From assembly GCA_040752275.1 (NCBI GenBank), contig JBFMFH010000092.1, positions 1 to 64,000 on the forward strand: a stretch of DNA of 64,000 nucleotides, in the 5' to 3' direction. Below are positions 56,689-64,000 of this stretch, piece after piece. Each line of letters starts with the position of its first letter. The stretch's first letter is position 1. The notes below the pieces were generated by a model that worked only from the letters and a program-made list of their open reading frames with translations, had not been told where the DNA came from and searched no databases. The DNA is from JBFMFH01 sp040752275 (GTDB lineage: Bacteria; Acidobacteriota; Vicinamibacteria; Vicinamibacterales; JAKQTR01). The position numbers and the translations under genes are program-made.

Positions 56689-56767
56689 GAGCTACGGCGC
56701 GGCTAGCGGCCCATGTTCACCTGCACGCCCTCGCTCCAGGGCTATCTCGGGAGCTACGGCGCGGCTA
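56689..56767. repeat. 62-bp tandem repeat with GAGCTACGGCGCGGCTA
   Basis: The 17-mer occurs at 56689-56705 and 56751-56767, within a 62-bp unit repeated about twice, with partial further copies of CGCCTTCGCT. It lies in the leader between the FecR-type gene and the ECF sigma gene. The rest of 56654-56887 holds nothing else recognisable. Confidence 0.65.
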
Positions 56768-56887
56768 ACGCTCCATCTCCGCCTGCCCGCCTTCGCTCTT
56801 CCTCCACCTGCGAGCGTCGGCGGACCTGACGTTCTAACTCATCTCGCCCGCCTCCGGCCCGGCGCAACGTCCGGCGCTTCGGTGGGC

Positions 56888-57415
56888 TTATCGCTGCATC
56901 TCTGACTGCAGCCGGTGCCGGATCCGATGGAGCCGGACGGCCACGTTGTTCTTCTCGATCTCGAACATTCCGGCCAGCTCGTCGTTCGAGAATCCCTCGA
57001 CGTGCCGCAGCAGGAACAGGGTGGCGTCGTCGCGATCGAGGGTGGCGATGGCGCGCCGGAGCTGTTCCTTCAGCAGCGACGGGGGCGGCACGGCGGCGTG
57101 GGGCGACTCGTCGTCGTACTCCGACGCGGCGCGAACCGCCCGGCGGCGCAGGAGATCGACGGCCGCGTTGACGGCCGCCCGCCGGAAGTAGGCCGCCGGC
57201 AGGGGGCCGGTCTCGGCCACCCCGTGCGCCAGGACGCGCAGGAAGACGGTCTGCAGGACGTCCTCGGCGTCGGCCGGGTTCCCCGTCACGCGCAGGGCCG
57301 CGCGGAAGACGGCTTCGTAGTGGCGTTCGTACAGCTCGGCAAGTCCAGCGGGCGCAGTGGTGGCAGTCATGGCAATCGGCAGCTCGTGGGCGATCTGCAG
57401 GCTGGCGGTGGTCAC
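56888..57415 (-). CDS. ECF-family sigma factor for the FecR/ABC locus
   Basis: A 175-residue ECF sigma: region 2 AEDVLQTVFLRVLAHG (about 50-65), region 4 FSNDELAGMFEIEKNNVAVRLHRIRHRLQ (about 140-170). The GTG at 57415 has GAGG eight bases upstream; an ATG at 57370 with a weaker ribosome site is an alternative, which would give 160 residues. It is the first gene of the leftward sigma, FecR, ABC run and is probably released by the giant zf-HC2/FecR protein. Confidence 0.85.
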   Translation of the reverse strand: MTTASLQIAHELPIAMTATTAPAGLAELYERHYEAVFRAALRVTGNPADAEDVLQTVFLRVLAHGVAETGPLPAAYFRRAAVNAAVDLLRRRAVRAASEYDDESPHAAVPPPSLLKEQLRRAIATLDRDDATLFLLRHVEGFSNDELAGMFEIEKNNVAVRLHRIRHRLQSEMQR

Positions 57416-57469
57416 GTCTCGCGCCTCACCAGTCTGGACGCACCAACAGGCCGACTATTACACATTCCG

Positions 57470-57780
57470 TCAGCCCTCCGACCTCAACGCCTCGACTGGA
57501 TCGACGCGGAGGGCACGCCTGAGGGGTACCGCGCACGCCGCGAGGCCGACGACCAGCATGATGCCGTCTGCGGCCAGGAGCAGCAGGGGCCAGCCGGCCA
57601 AAGACGGATGCCACCGGACCCGAGCGCGGCGCGAGGGTGAACCCGCTGACGCGCAGTGGCATCCAGATGCGCTGATTCACCGGAAAGCCGAAGCCTTCCG
57701 GCATCACGCCGACAATCGTGGCAGAGACAGTCCCCAGCTTCACCGACCGTGGTTTGTCGCAGACGATGACAGCATTGTCA
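57470..57780 (-). pseudogene. ADOP/MacB-type permease remnant
   Basis: Two fragments of an ABC permease of the MacB/FtsX (ADOP) type remain: TIVGVMPEGFGFPVNQRIWMPLR (57660-57740), the periplasmic core, then in another frame GIMLVVGLAACAVPLRRALRVDPVEALRSEG at the true C-terminus (57470-57590). The intervening ~250 residues and the N-terminus are missing, and no start precedes it. Confidence 0.75.
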
Positions 57781-57874
57781 TCGACGCCCCACTGCGCCTG
57801 TCATCTGCGCCAGGTCCAATACCTCTAGAGAACGGCCGGAATGCATCCGCGTGCCGTCTCGAAAGGAGCTGGAC

Positions 57875-59407
57875 ATGACGCGCAGAGGCGGTGCACCCAG
57901 ACGGCTCACCGTTGGCGTGAGCCTCAGCCTCGCGGCCGCCGGGGCACTTGTCGCGCTCGTCGGCGCGCAGGGCCGCAACACCCTCACCTACCCGATCGTG
58001 GATACCGGGCAGGGCGCCTGCTACGGCGATGCCCGCGCCGCCGATTGCCTGGGACCGGAATCCCCCTTCTACGGCCAGGATTCCCAGTACCGCGGCCGCC
58101 TGGCCAGCTATGTCGACAACGGCGACGGCACCGTGTTCGACATTCACACCGGCCTGACGTGGCAGCAGGAGATTGGTCCGAAGGTGACCTACGCCCAGGC
58201 GGTCCAGGGCGCCTCGGCACTGACGCTCGGCGGATACACCGACTGGCGTCTTCCCACGATCAAGGAGCTCTACTCGCTGATCCTCTTCGACGGGACGGAC
58301 GTCAGCCCGTGCATGTCGGGAGGCACCTGCACGGGGATTCCCTTCGTCAATGCGGCGTACTTCGAGTTCGAGTACGGCGATGCCAGTGCCGGCGAGCGCG
58401 TCATCGACGCGCAGTACTGGTCGAGCACCGAATACGTCTGGACGACGATGGGCGGGGATGCGACGGTGTTCGGGGTGAACTTCGCGGACGGGCGGATCAA
58501 GGGGTATCCGAGAGACCGCGGCCCACAAGGCCAGCCGATGCAAGAGTTCGTGCGCTACGTGCGCGGCAATCCGGACTACGGGCGGAACCTCTTCGAGGAC
58601 AACGGGAACGGAACGATCACCGACCGCGCGACGGATCTGATGTGGGCGAAGGCTGACAGCGGTCGTGGTCTCACCTGGCAGGAGGCGCTCGCCCACTGCA
58701 AAGGTTCGACCTACGCTGGGTATGACGATTGGCGGCTGCCTAACGCCAAGGAGCTCCAGAGCATCGTGGACTACACGCGCGCGCCCAACACGACCGGGTC
58801 AGCTGCGATCGACCCCTTGTTCCGCGTGACGGCCATCGCAAACGAGGCAGGACAGGCCGACTACCCGTGGTTCTGGAGCAGCACGACGCACGTGGCCTCC
58901 AACGGGACGGGTGCCTACGGCGTCTACGTGGCCTTCGGGCGGGCAATGGGGTACATGAACGGCGCGTGGATCGAAGTGCACGGGGCCGGCGCGCAACGGA
59001 GCGACCCCAAGAGCGGTGATCCGGCCAACTGGCCCCAGGGACACGGTCCCCAGGGAGATGCCATCCGCATCTACAACTACGCCCGCTGCGTCCGTGCGGG
59101 TGGTGTCGTCCCCGACCCGGATGGCGATCCCACATCGACTCGGCCGGCCGTGGTGATCCCGTCGGGTGGATCCTCGCCGGGACCCCAGCCTCCCGGCGGC
59201 CCGACAGGGCCCGGGCCGCAACCACCCGGTGGTGGAACCCCAGGACCGCAACCTCCTCCGGAGGCCATCGCCGCCTGCCAGGCAAGGCGCCAGGGCGACC
59301 CCTGCACGTTCACGACGCCGCGCGGCAGCATCACCGGGCTGTGCGCCGTCATCCAGACGCAGCTTGCGTGCGTGCCTCCCGGCGGACCGCCGAGTCGACG
59401 GGATTGA
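57875..59407 (+). CDS. Secreted DUF1566-containing protein with two modules
   Basis: A 510-residue secreted protein: signal (about 1-32), then two DUF1566 (Lcl-type C-terminal) modules at about 84-245 and 250-420. Each has WRLPTIKEL/WRLPNAKELQS and YWSSTEY/WFWSSTTHV signatures. A Pro/Gly-rich tail (about 425-470) is followed by a Cys-containing end. Cysteines (CxxC in CMSGGTC) could pair. DUF1566 proteins are often extracellular and of unknown role. AAAGGAG precedes the ATG. It is next to a two-component system, which may regulate it. Confidence 0.75.
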   Translation: MTRRGGAPRRLTVGVSLSLAAAGALVALVGAQGRNTLTYPIVDTGQGACYGDARAADCLGPESPFYGQDSQYRGRLASYVDNGDGTVFDIHTGLTWQQEIGPKVTYAQAVQGASALTLGGYTDWRLPTIKELYSLILFDGTDVSPCMSGGTCTGIPFVNAAYFEFEYGDASAGERVIDAQYWSSTEYVWTTMGGDATVFGVNFADGRIKGYPRDRGPQGQPMQEFVRYVRGNPDYGRNLFEDNGNGTITDRATDLMWAKADSGRGLTWQEALAHCKGSTYAGYDDWRLPNAKELQSIVDYTRAPNTTGSAAIDPLFRVTAIANEAGQADYPWFWSSTTHVASNGTGAYGVYVAFGRAMGYMNGAWIEVHGAGAQRSDPKSGDPANWPQGHGPQGDAIRIYNYARCVRAGGVVPDPDGDPTSTRPAVVIPSGGSSPGPQPPGGPTGPGPQPPGGGTPGPQPPPEAIAACQARRQGDPCTFTTPRGSITGLCAVIQTQLACVPPGGPPSRRD

Positions 59408-59472
59408 GGTCGGTCCCCAGCCTGAGCATCAGACCCGGGCGTCTCCTGCTGGGACTATGATGTGCCGAAGCC

Positions 59473-60147
59473 ATGAAGGTCCTGGTCGTCGAAGACGATG
59501 TGAAGATCCTCTCGTTCATCCGCAAGGGGCTTGAGGAGCAGGGCTTCATCGTCGAGACATCCGCGAACGGGGATGAGGGATACCGCCTGGCGGCCACGAC
59601 CGCCCCGGATGTCGTTGTGCTCGACATCATGGTCCCGGGCCGGGATGGCCTGAGCATCCTGAGGGCGTTGCGTCACGAGAAGAACACCGTCCCCGTCATC
59701 CTTCTCACGGCGCGGAGCGCACTTCACGAGCGGGTCGAGGGCCTGGATCTGGGCGCGGATGATTACCTCACGAAGCCGTTCTTCGTCGAGGAGCTCATCG
59801 CCCGGATCCATGCCGTCGTCAGGCGCGCGTCAGGAGACCAGCTGAGCGTGCGGCAGGCCGGGGACCTCACCGTCAACCTGCTCACGCGCGAGGTAAATCG
59901 GAGCGGGCGGGCGATCGAGCTCACCGCCCGCGAGTTCGGTGTGCTCGAACTGCTGATGCGATCGCCTGGCCGCGTGTTCACGCGCACCCAGATGCTCGAG
60001 CATGCGTGGGGCTATGGCTTCGATCCACAGACCAACGTCGTCGATGTGACCGTCCGGCGCCTGCGCCTGAAGATCGACGGCGAGTCCGAACCTTCGTTGA
60101 TTGAAACCGTGAGGGGCGTCGGCTATCGGTTCCGCCGCCCCGAGTGA
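59473..60147 (+). CDS. OmpR/PhoB-family response regulator
   Basis: A 224-residue response regulator. The phosphoacceptor is D51 (VVVLDIMVPGRDGL), with the acidic pair at 8-9, K in DDYLTKPF, and a winged-helix C-terminal domain (TAREFGVLELLMRSPGRVFTR, TNVVDVTVRRLRLKID). It precedes the sensor kinase by 15 bp and is its partner. It is downstream of the DUF1566 gene on the same strand. Confidence 0.95.
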   Translation: MKVLVVEDDVKILSFIRKGLEEQGFIVETSANGDEGYRLAATTAPDVVVLDIMVPGRDGLSILRALRHEKNTVPVILLTARSALHERVEGLDLGADDYLTKPFFVEELIARIHAVVRRASGDQLSVRQAGDLTVNLLTREVNRSGRAIELTAREFGVLELLMRSPGRVFTRTQMLEHAWGYGFDPQTNVVDVTVRRLRLKIDGESEPSLIETVRGVGYRFRRPE

Positions 60148-60162
60148 GCGAAGACAGCCGAC

Positions 60163-61794
60163 GTGCCGTTCCGACTGCGGATTGCCCTGCTCGCTCTCGT
60201 CACCTCCGGCGTCGTGCTGGTAGGGTTCGGCGTGTCGTTTCTTGCCGTGACCCACCGGGTGGGTTTGGAGAAGGTCGATCGCGAGATCAGAGCGATTGCC
60301 GAGGGACAGCTCCACGGGTGGCATCCACCCGGCCATTGGGCTGCCTTCAACCAGTCTCTCACGTTCATCTACGGGGACGAAAGCGCGTCGCGGCCGGTGG
60401 TGATCGTGCGGGACTCGGCTGGGTCTCTCCTTTTCATGTCGCCTGCAGCACCCGCCGAGATCGCCGGCCTGCCACTGCCGACGCTGGCCCTGCTGGAGCC
60501 ACCTCTCGGGCCACGGCCACCTCCGGGCGGCGGCGACGACTTCGTCGCCCGACTCGACCTCGACGGCGACAACCGGGTCTCGCCGTTGGAGTTCGACGGC
60601 CCTCCCGGCCGGTTCTCCGACTTCGATGTCAATCGAGACGGATATGTCTCCGAGCTCGAGGCGCGACAGGCCGTGCGCGATGTCCCGCCCCGGGTCGGAC
60701 CGCCCGATCCGTTCGGGCCGGCTCCCGAGCCGAGGCCTCGGCAGCGGGAGTCGGCCTTTCAGACGGTGGCGACGGCGGCTGGCGACTGGCGTGTCGGCAT
60801 TCTGGGCAATGAGCTCGTCACGCTCGTCGTGGCCCTGAACCTCGCCGATTTCTCCCGCGATGCGACGAGCTATCGCAATGCCCTTCTGGTGGCCCTGCCC
60901 CTCGCGCTGCTGCTGCTCGGCGCCGCCGGATGGTTCTTAAGCACGCGGGCGTTGCGTCCGGTCGCCGAGATCACCCACATGGCGCAGACGTTGACGGCGA
61001 GCGATCTCGACCGCCGGATTCCGGACGTGGCCACCGATGCCGAGCTCAGGCGCCTCGTCGAGGTCCTCAATGGGATGCTCGGGCGCCTGCAGGCAAGCTT
61101 TCAGCAGGCCGAGCGATTCAGCTCGGACGCCGCACACGAGCTGCAAACGCCACTCACGGTGCTCCAGGGCGAACTGGACAACGCCATCCACGCCGCAGCG
61201 TCCGGATCGGCCGAGCAGCAGACCTATGTCAGCCTGCTCGACGAGGTCAGGCGCCTCAAGAGCGTCGTGCACAAGCTTCTGCTCCTGGCGCGCGCCGACG
61301 CCGGCCGGCTGGCGCTGAACCTCAAGCGCACCGACCTCAGTGCGCTCGCCGCCGCAGCCGCTGAGGACCTGCAGACGATGGCACCAGGTGCGAGGGTGCT
61401 GTCGGATATCCAGCCTGGCGTGAGTGTGAGGGCGGATCCGGATCTGCTCGACCAGGTACTCCTCAACTTGACGACGAACGCCGCGAAGTATACGCCAGAG
61501 GGTGGGCTCGTCCGGCTCAGCCTCGAGGCGGACGCGGGCGTGGCGCGTCTCACCGTGGCGAACGCCGGCGAATCCATCCCGGCCGGCGAGCGCGAGCGCG
61601 TCTTCGACCGTTTCCATCGTCTCGACCAGTCGCGCAGCCGCGGCGCGGGCGGGTCGGGGCTCGGGCTGAGCCTGGCGCGTGAACTCGCCCGGGCTCACCA
61701 TGGTGATCTGGTGCTCGAGGCCGAGCGCCCAGGTATGAACGCGTTCACCCTGACGCTGCCGCTGGCTGCAACACCGGGAGCAGACCGGGAGTAG
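60163..61794 (+). CDS. Sensor histidine kinase with two EF-hand loops in the extracytoplasmic domain
   Basis: A 543-residue kinase: TM1 (about 8-30), an extracytoplasmic domain (about 31-235), TM2 (about 240-258), HAMP, H-box SSDAAHELQTP (H325) and HATPase ending GGSGLGLSLARELA. The extracytoplasmic domain holds two canonical EF-hand loops: D132-L-D-G-D136...E143 and D155-V-N-R-D159...E166, each with Asp/Asn at positions 1, 3, 5 and Glu at 12. Such pairs bind Ca2+, so calcium or a calcium-dependent ligand may be sensed. The start is a GTG at 60163. Confidence 0.92.
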   Translation: MPFRLRIALLALVTSGVVLVGFGVSFLAVTHRVGLEKVDREIRAIAEGQLHGWHPPGHWAAFNQSLTFIYGDESASRPVVIVRDSAGSLLFMSPAAPAEIAGLPLPTLALLEPPLGPRPPPGGGDDFVARLDLDGDNRVSPLEFDGPPGRFSDFDVNRDGYVSELEARQAVRDVPPRVGPPDPFGPAPEPRPRQRESAFQTVATAAGDWRVGILGNELVTLVVALNLADFSRDATSYRNALLVALPLALLLLGAAGWFLSTRALRPVAEITHMAQTLTASDLDRRIPDVATDAELRRLVEVLNGMLGRLQASFQQAERFSSDAAHELQTPLTVLQGELDNAIHAAASGSAEQQTYVSLLDEVRRLKSVVHKLLLLARADAGRLALNLKRTDLSALAAAAAEDLQTMAPGARVLSDIQPGVSVRADPDLLDQVLLNLTTNAAKYTPEGGLVRLSLEADAGVARLTVANAGESIPAGERERVFDRFHRLDQSRSRGAGGSGLGLSLARELARAHHGDLVLEAERPGMNAFTLTLPLAATPGADRE

Positions 61795-61893
61795 ACCCGG
61801 TCTGGACCCGGAGTGGACCGGAGGTAGACCGGGAGCACTCCGGGAGCAGTCCCGGTCAAGAGCGGGAGTGCTCGGTCAGGGAGTGCTCGGTCA
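61790..61893. repeat. Low-complexity GGGAGCA/GACCGGGAG repeats ending in a 15-bp tandem duplication
   Basis: Short degenerate repeats of CCGGGAG-type units follow the kinase stop. GGGAGTGCTCGGTCA is then repeated exactly at 61864-61878 and 61879-61893. The second copy includes the stop codon (TCA read leftward) of the SnoaL-like gene. Confidence 0.75.
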
Positions 61894-62427
61894 GCGCTTG
61901 GCGAGGTACTTGGCCGGGATCGGGTTGTCGGCGCGCTCCTGGTCCCACATCACCGTCACGATCCACCACCGTCCGGCATGCTGCATCACCTGGATCGAAT
62001 TGATCCCCCGTGCCAACGGCTTCGGGTCGTCCTTCGTGCGGCGCGATTCGTAGGTGCTGAAGACATGCACCACGGTGCCGAAGCCGTCCGTGGTCCGCGC
62101 GATCTCCGTCTCGAAGAACCCATTCTTCATGAAGCTCTCGCTCGTGCGCTGCACGTAGTCGTCTGGCGAGAGGGCCACCGGGGCCGCGCCGTCGCGGCGC
62201 GGGGCCGCCGGGATGAGTCGTGCGCCCGGCGCGAACAGGTTGCGGAACCGATCCCAGTCGCGGGCCTGCCCCGCCGGCCCGGAGATGACGCCGTACAGCG
62301 CGGTAATGATGCTGTCGACCGACGCGACATCGGCGGCATTGGCGGATGGGGTCTGGGCCAGGCCTGGGGAGACATCAAGGGTGAGGGCAACGCACAGAAG
62401 AACGAGCGGCATGGACACCTGGCGCAT
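61891..62427 (-). CDS. Secreted SnoaL-like protein
   Basis: A 178-residue protein with a signal peptide (about 1-25) and a SnoaL/NTF2-like fold: DWDRFRNLFAPGARLIP near 60 and VMQHAGRWWIVTVMWDQER near 150 fit that cone-shaped domain. GGAGGA precedes the ATG. It is convergent with the sensor kinase and divergent from the S9 peptidase. Function cannot be narrowed further. Confidence 0.75.
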   Translation of the reverse strand: MRQVSMPLVLLCVALTLDVSPGLAQTPSANAADVASVDSIITALYGVISGPAGQARDWDRFRNLFAPGARLIPAAPRRDGAAPVALSPDDYVQRTSESFMKNGFFETEIARTTDGFGTVVHVFSTYESRRTKDDPKPLARGINSIQVMQHAGRWWIVTVMWDQERADNPIPAKYLAKR

Positions 62428-62626
62428 GGGTTCCTCCGAAGGTACTGATGCTACATCAGCCGAGTCGTCAGGCGGCTGGCGTCGGGCACTGGCGCCGACT
62501 CTTTCGGCAGCCAGCCGATTTTACATTGGTCGAGCTCCCGACAATTGGACGACCTTCGGCGGCAACTTGGGGCGGGTGATATCCTTCGCTGGTCCGGGCC
62601 TCGTTCCGGCTACATCGGAGCCATCC

Positions 62627-64000
62627 ATGACCTCACTGCGCCGCACGACTGTCATCAACATCCTCCTCGTCGTCCTGTCGCTCGCCGTCACGCCATTCGT
62701 GATGCGCGCTCAGCCCGCGTCGCCTGCGGCGCCCAAACCGATCGGGCTCGAGGACTACGCGAAGTTCAAGCGCATCACCGGCGCATCCATCTCCGCGGAC
62801 GGAAAGTGGATGCTCTACACGGTGACGCCGAACGACGACGACGCCACGCTCTTCGTCAAGTCACTGGACAGCGACAAGGTCTACGACGTGGTGCGCGGCT
62901 CGAACGCATCGTTCTCGGAGAACGGGCGCTGGGTCGGTTACTTCATCGATCCGCCTGCGGCCACGGGGCGGGGCCGGGGAGGCGCGGGTGGCCGGAGCGC
63001 AACCCCTCCAGCGCCTGCGGCTGGTGCAGCCGCAGGAGCGGCGCCCGCGCCGGCGCGCGCCTTCGAACTGCTCGATCTCTCGAACGGCACGAAGACGCCG
63101 TTTCCATCGGTGGGCAGCTTCGCGTTCTCACCTGATGGCGAGTGGCTGCTGATTCGCCCGCGGACGGGCCAGGCCACACCGGCCGCCGCTGGGGCGGGCG
63201 GACGGGGCGGGAGGGGTGGAGCGGCAGGCGGCGCGGGAACCGGCGAAGACGAGGGCCCCGGCACGGATCTGCTCATGCGCCAGCTCGCCACCGGCACCCA
63301 ACGCTACATCGGCAAGGTGGGCAGCTACGGCTTCGACGAGGCCGGCAAGCTGCTCGCGTACACCATCCGCGGCGACCAGCGTCTGGGGAACGGTGTGTAT
63401 CTGATGACGCTTGCGAGCGGCGAACAGCAGACCCTGGATGCCGCTGTGGCTGACTACGCGCAGCTCACCTGGAGCGAGGAGGGCGCGCACCTGGTGGTGC
63501 TGCGCGGCGACAAGCCAAAGGGCAAGGCCCAGCGCGAACACGTGGTCCTCACATGGCGAAACGCCGGCGCGCCGCAGATGCAGGCGGCGACGTTCGATCC
63601 GGCCAAGGCGGCGGCGTTCCCGAAAGACATGGTGATCAGCGAGTTCACGGCTCCGCGCTGGAGCCCCGACGGCGCCCGCCTGCTCGTCGGCCTCAAGGAA
63701 CAGGACACCGAGAAACCGGCGTCCACCGATCCGCAGGCCAACGTCGACGTCTGGCACTGGAAAGACGACGACCCGCAGTCCGTACAGATTGTCCGGATCG
63801 CGCAGTTGCGCCGCGCGACGAAGGCCGCCGTGCTCGATGTTGCGGCGGGCACGCTGCGCCAGATTGCCGACGACGAGATGACGACGATCTCGCCCACCGA
63901 TGATCTGCTGTGGGCCATCGGCCGCATCGAGACGCCGTATGCCGGGCAGGTCGAGTGGGGCGCCACCAAGGCCGACTTCTATCGCGTGAACCTCACGACC
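62627..64000 (+). CDS. S9-family prolyl oligopeptidase-like, N-terminal part (3' end outside window)
   Basis: The first 458 codons of a secreted S9-type peptidase: signal (about 1-28), then a beta-propeller with FAFSPDGEWLLIRP and WSPDGARLLVGLK blades and Gly/Arg/Ala-rich insertions (about 107-145 and 185-205). The catalytic alpha/beta-hydrolase domain should lie to the right of the window. The start ATG at 62627 is preceded by GGAGCC. The 62428-62626 leader shows no other features. Confidence 0.85.
   Translation, partial: MTSLRRTTVINILLVVLSLAVTPFVMRAQPASPAAPKPIGLEDYAKFKRITGASISADGKWMLYTVTPNDDDATLFVKSLDSDKVYDVVRGSNASFSENGRWVGYFIDPPAATGRGRGGAGGRSATPPAPAAGAAAGAAPAPARAFELLDLSNGTKTPFPSVGSFAFSPDGEWLLIRPRTGQATPAAAGAGGRGGRGGAAGGAGTGEDEGPGTDLLMRQLATGTQRYIGKVGSYGFDEAGKLLAYTIRGDQRLGNGVYLMTLASGEQQTLDAAVADYAQLTWSEEGAHLVVLRGDKPKGKAQREHVVLTWRNAGAPQMQAATFDPAKAAAFPKDMVISEFTAPRWSPDGARLLVGLKEQDTEKPASTDPQANVDVWHWKDDDPQSVQIVRIAQLRRATKAAVLDVAAGTLRQIADDEMTTISPTDDLLWAIGRIETPYAGQVEWGATKADFYRVNLTT

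Overview
This 64 kb, high-GC, gene-dense stretch looks like the chromosome of an Acidobacteriota member, most likely of the Vicinamibacteria type. That is inferred from the gene families: Oar-like TonB receptors with a carboxypeptidase regulatory domain, winged-helix/TPR proteins, a DUF5916-type outer-membrane relic, an ADOP/MacB-type permease relic, GR-rich secreted peptidases and many ECF sigma factors. No rRNA, tRNA, transposase, prophage or CRISPR array was seen. Both edges cut genes: an M14 carboxypeptidase at the left and an S9 peptidase at the right.

Layout. 0-9.6 kb: M14 carboxypeptidase, two c-type cytochromes, an SLC13 transporter, two ECF sigma factors with small membrane partners, and a CrcB/DUF190 pair. 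9.9-16 kb: a secreted unknown, EF-P, then an overlapping operon of a threonine-synthase-like PLP enzyme, SsnA and a short YgfK. 16-25.5 kb: a winged-helix/TPR protein, ApbE, and a leftward operon of CoA-acylating aldehyde dehydrogenase, TPP enzyme and MFS transporter, followed by a DUF2271-like protein and a Tat protein. 25.9-38.8 kb: two TonB receptors flanking two ThuA-like proteins, a lipoprotein carboxylesterase, a PQQ dehydrogenase-cytochrome-HhH fusion and a decayed DUF5916 gene. 39-45.6 kb: FAD-less xanthine-dehydrogenase-like molybdoenzyme, a CysK-like PLP enzyme, a YgeW-type carbamoyltransferase and an M20 amidohydrolase. 45.6-49.3 kb: UbiA prenyltransferase, PadR with a membrane partner, and a BrnT/BrnA-like toxin-antitoxin pair. 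49.3-57.4 kb: a leftward ECF sigma, zf-HC2/FecR giant and double ABC transporter locus. 57.4-64 kb: permease relic, DUF1566 protein, two-component system with an EF-hand sensor, SnoaL-like protein and S9 peptidase.

How parts fit together. The 11-16 kb and 39-45 kb blocks together resemble the E. coli ygeW/ygeX/ygeY/ssnA/ygfK/xdhD purine-degradation set, split into two loci about 23 kb apart, with PLP enzymes of other subfamilies in place of YgeX and with the flavin module missing from YgfK. A 22-bp imperfect dyad (GTAACCGT, 6-nt spacer, ACGGTTAC) recurs ahead of the first TonB receptor, in the esterase/PQQ-dehydrogenase divergent region and in the DUF5916-relic/molybdoenzyme divergent region, so these may form one regulon.

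The most novel candidate is a pair of 119-144 nt elements just upstream of two ABC-transporter genes (52776-52894 and 54059-54202). They share an inner 6-bp stem with two compensatory base-pair changes and a 20-nt loop identical at 19 positions, but have unrelated outer stems that each still pair. That is the signature of a conserved structured RNA. Short CCCGAAT heptamer arrays occur between genes and, in frame, inside two genes of the purine-type loci.
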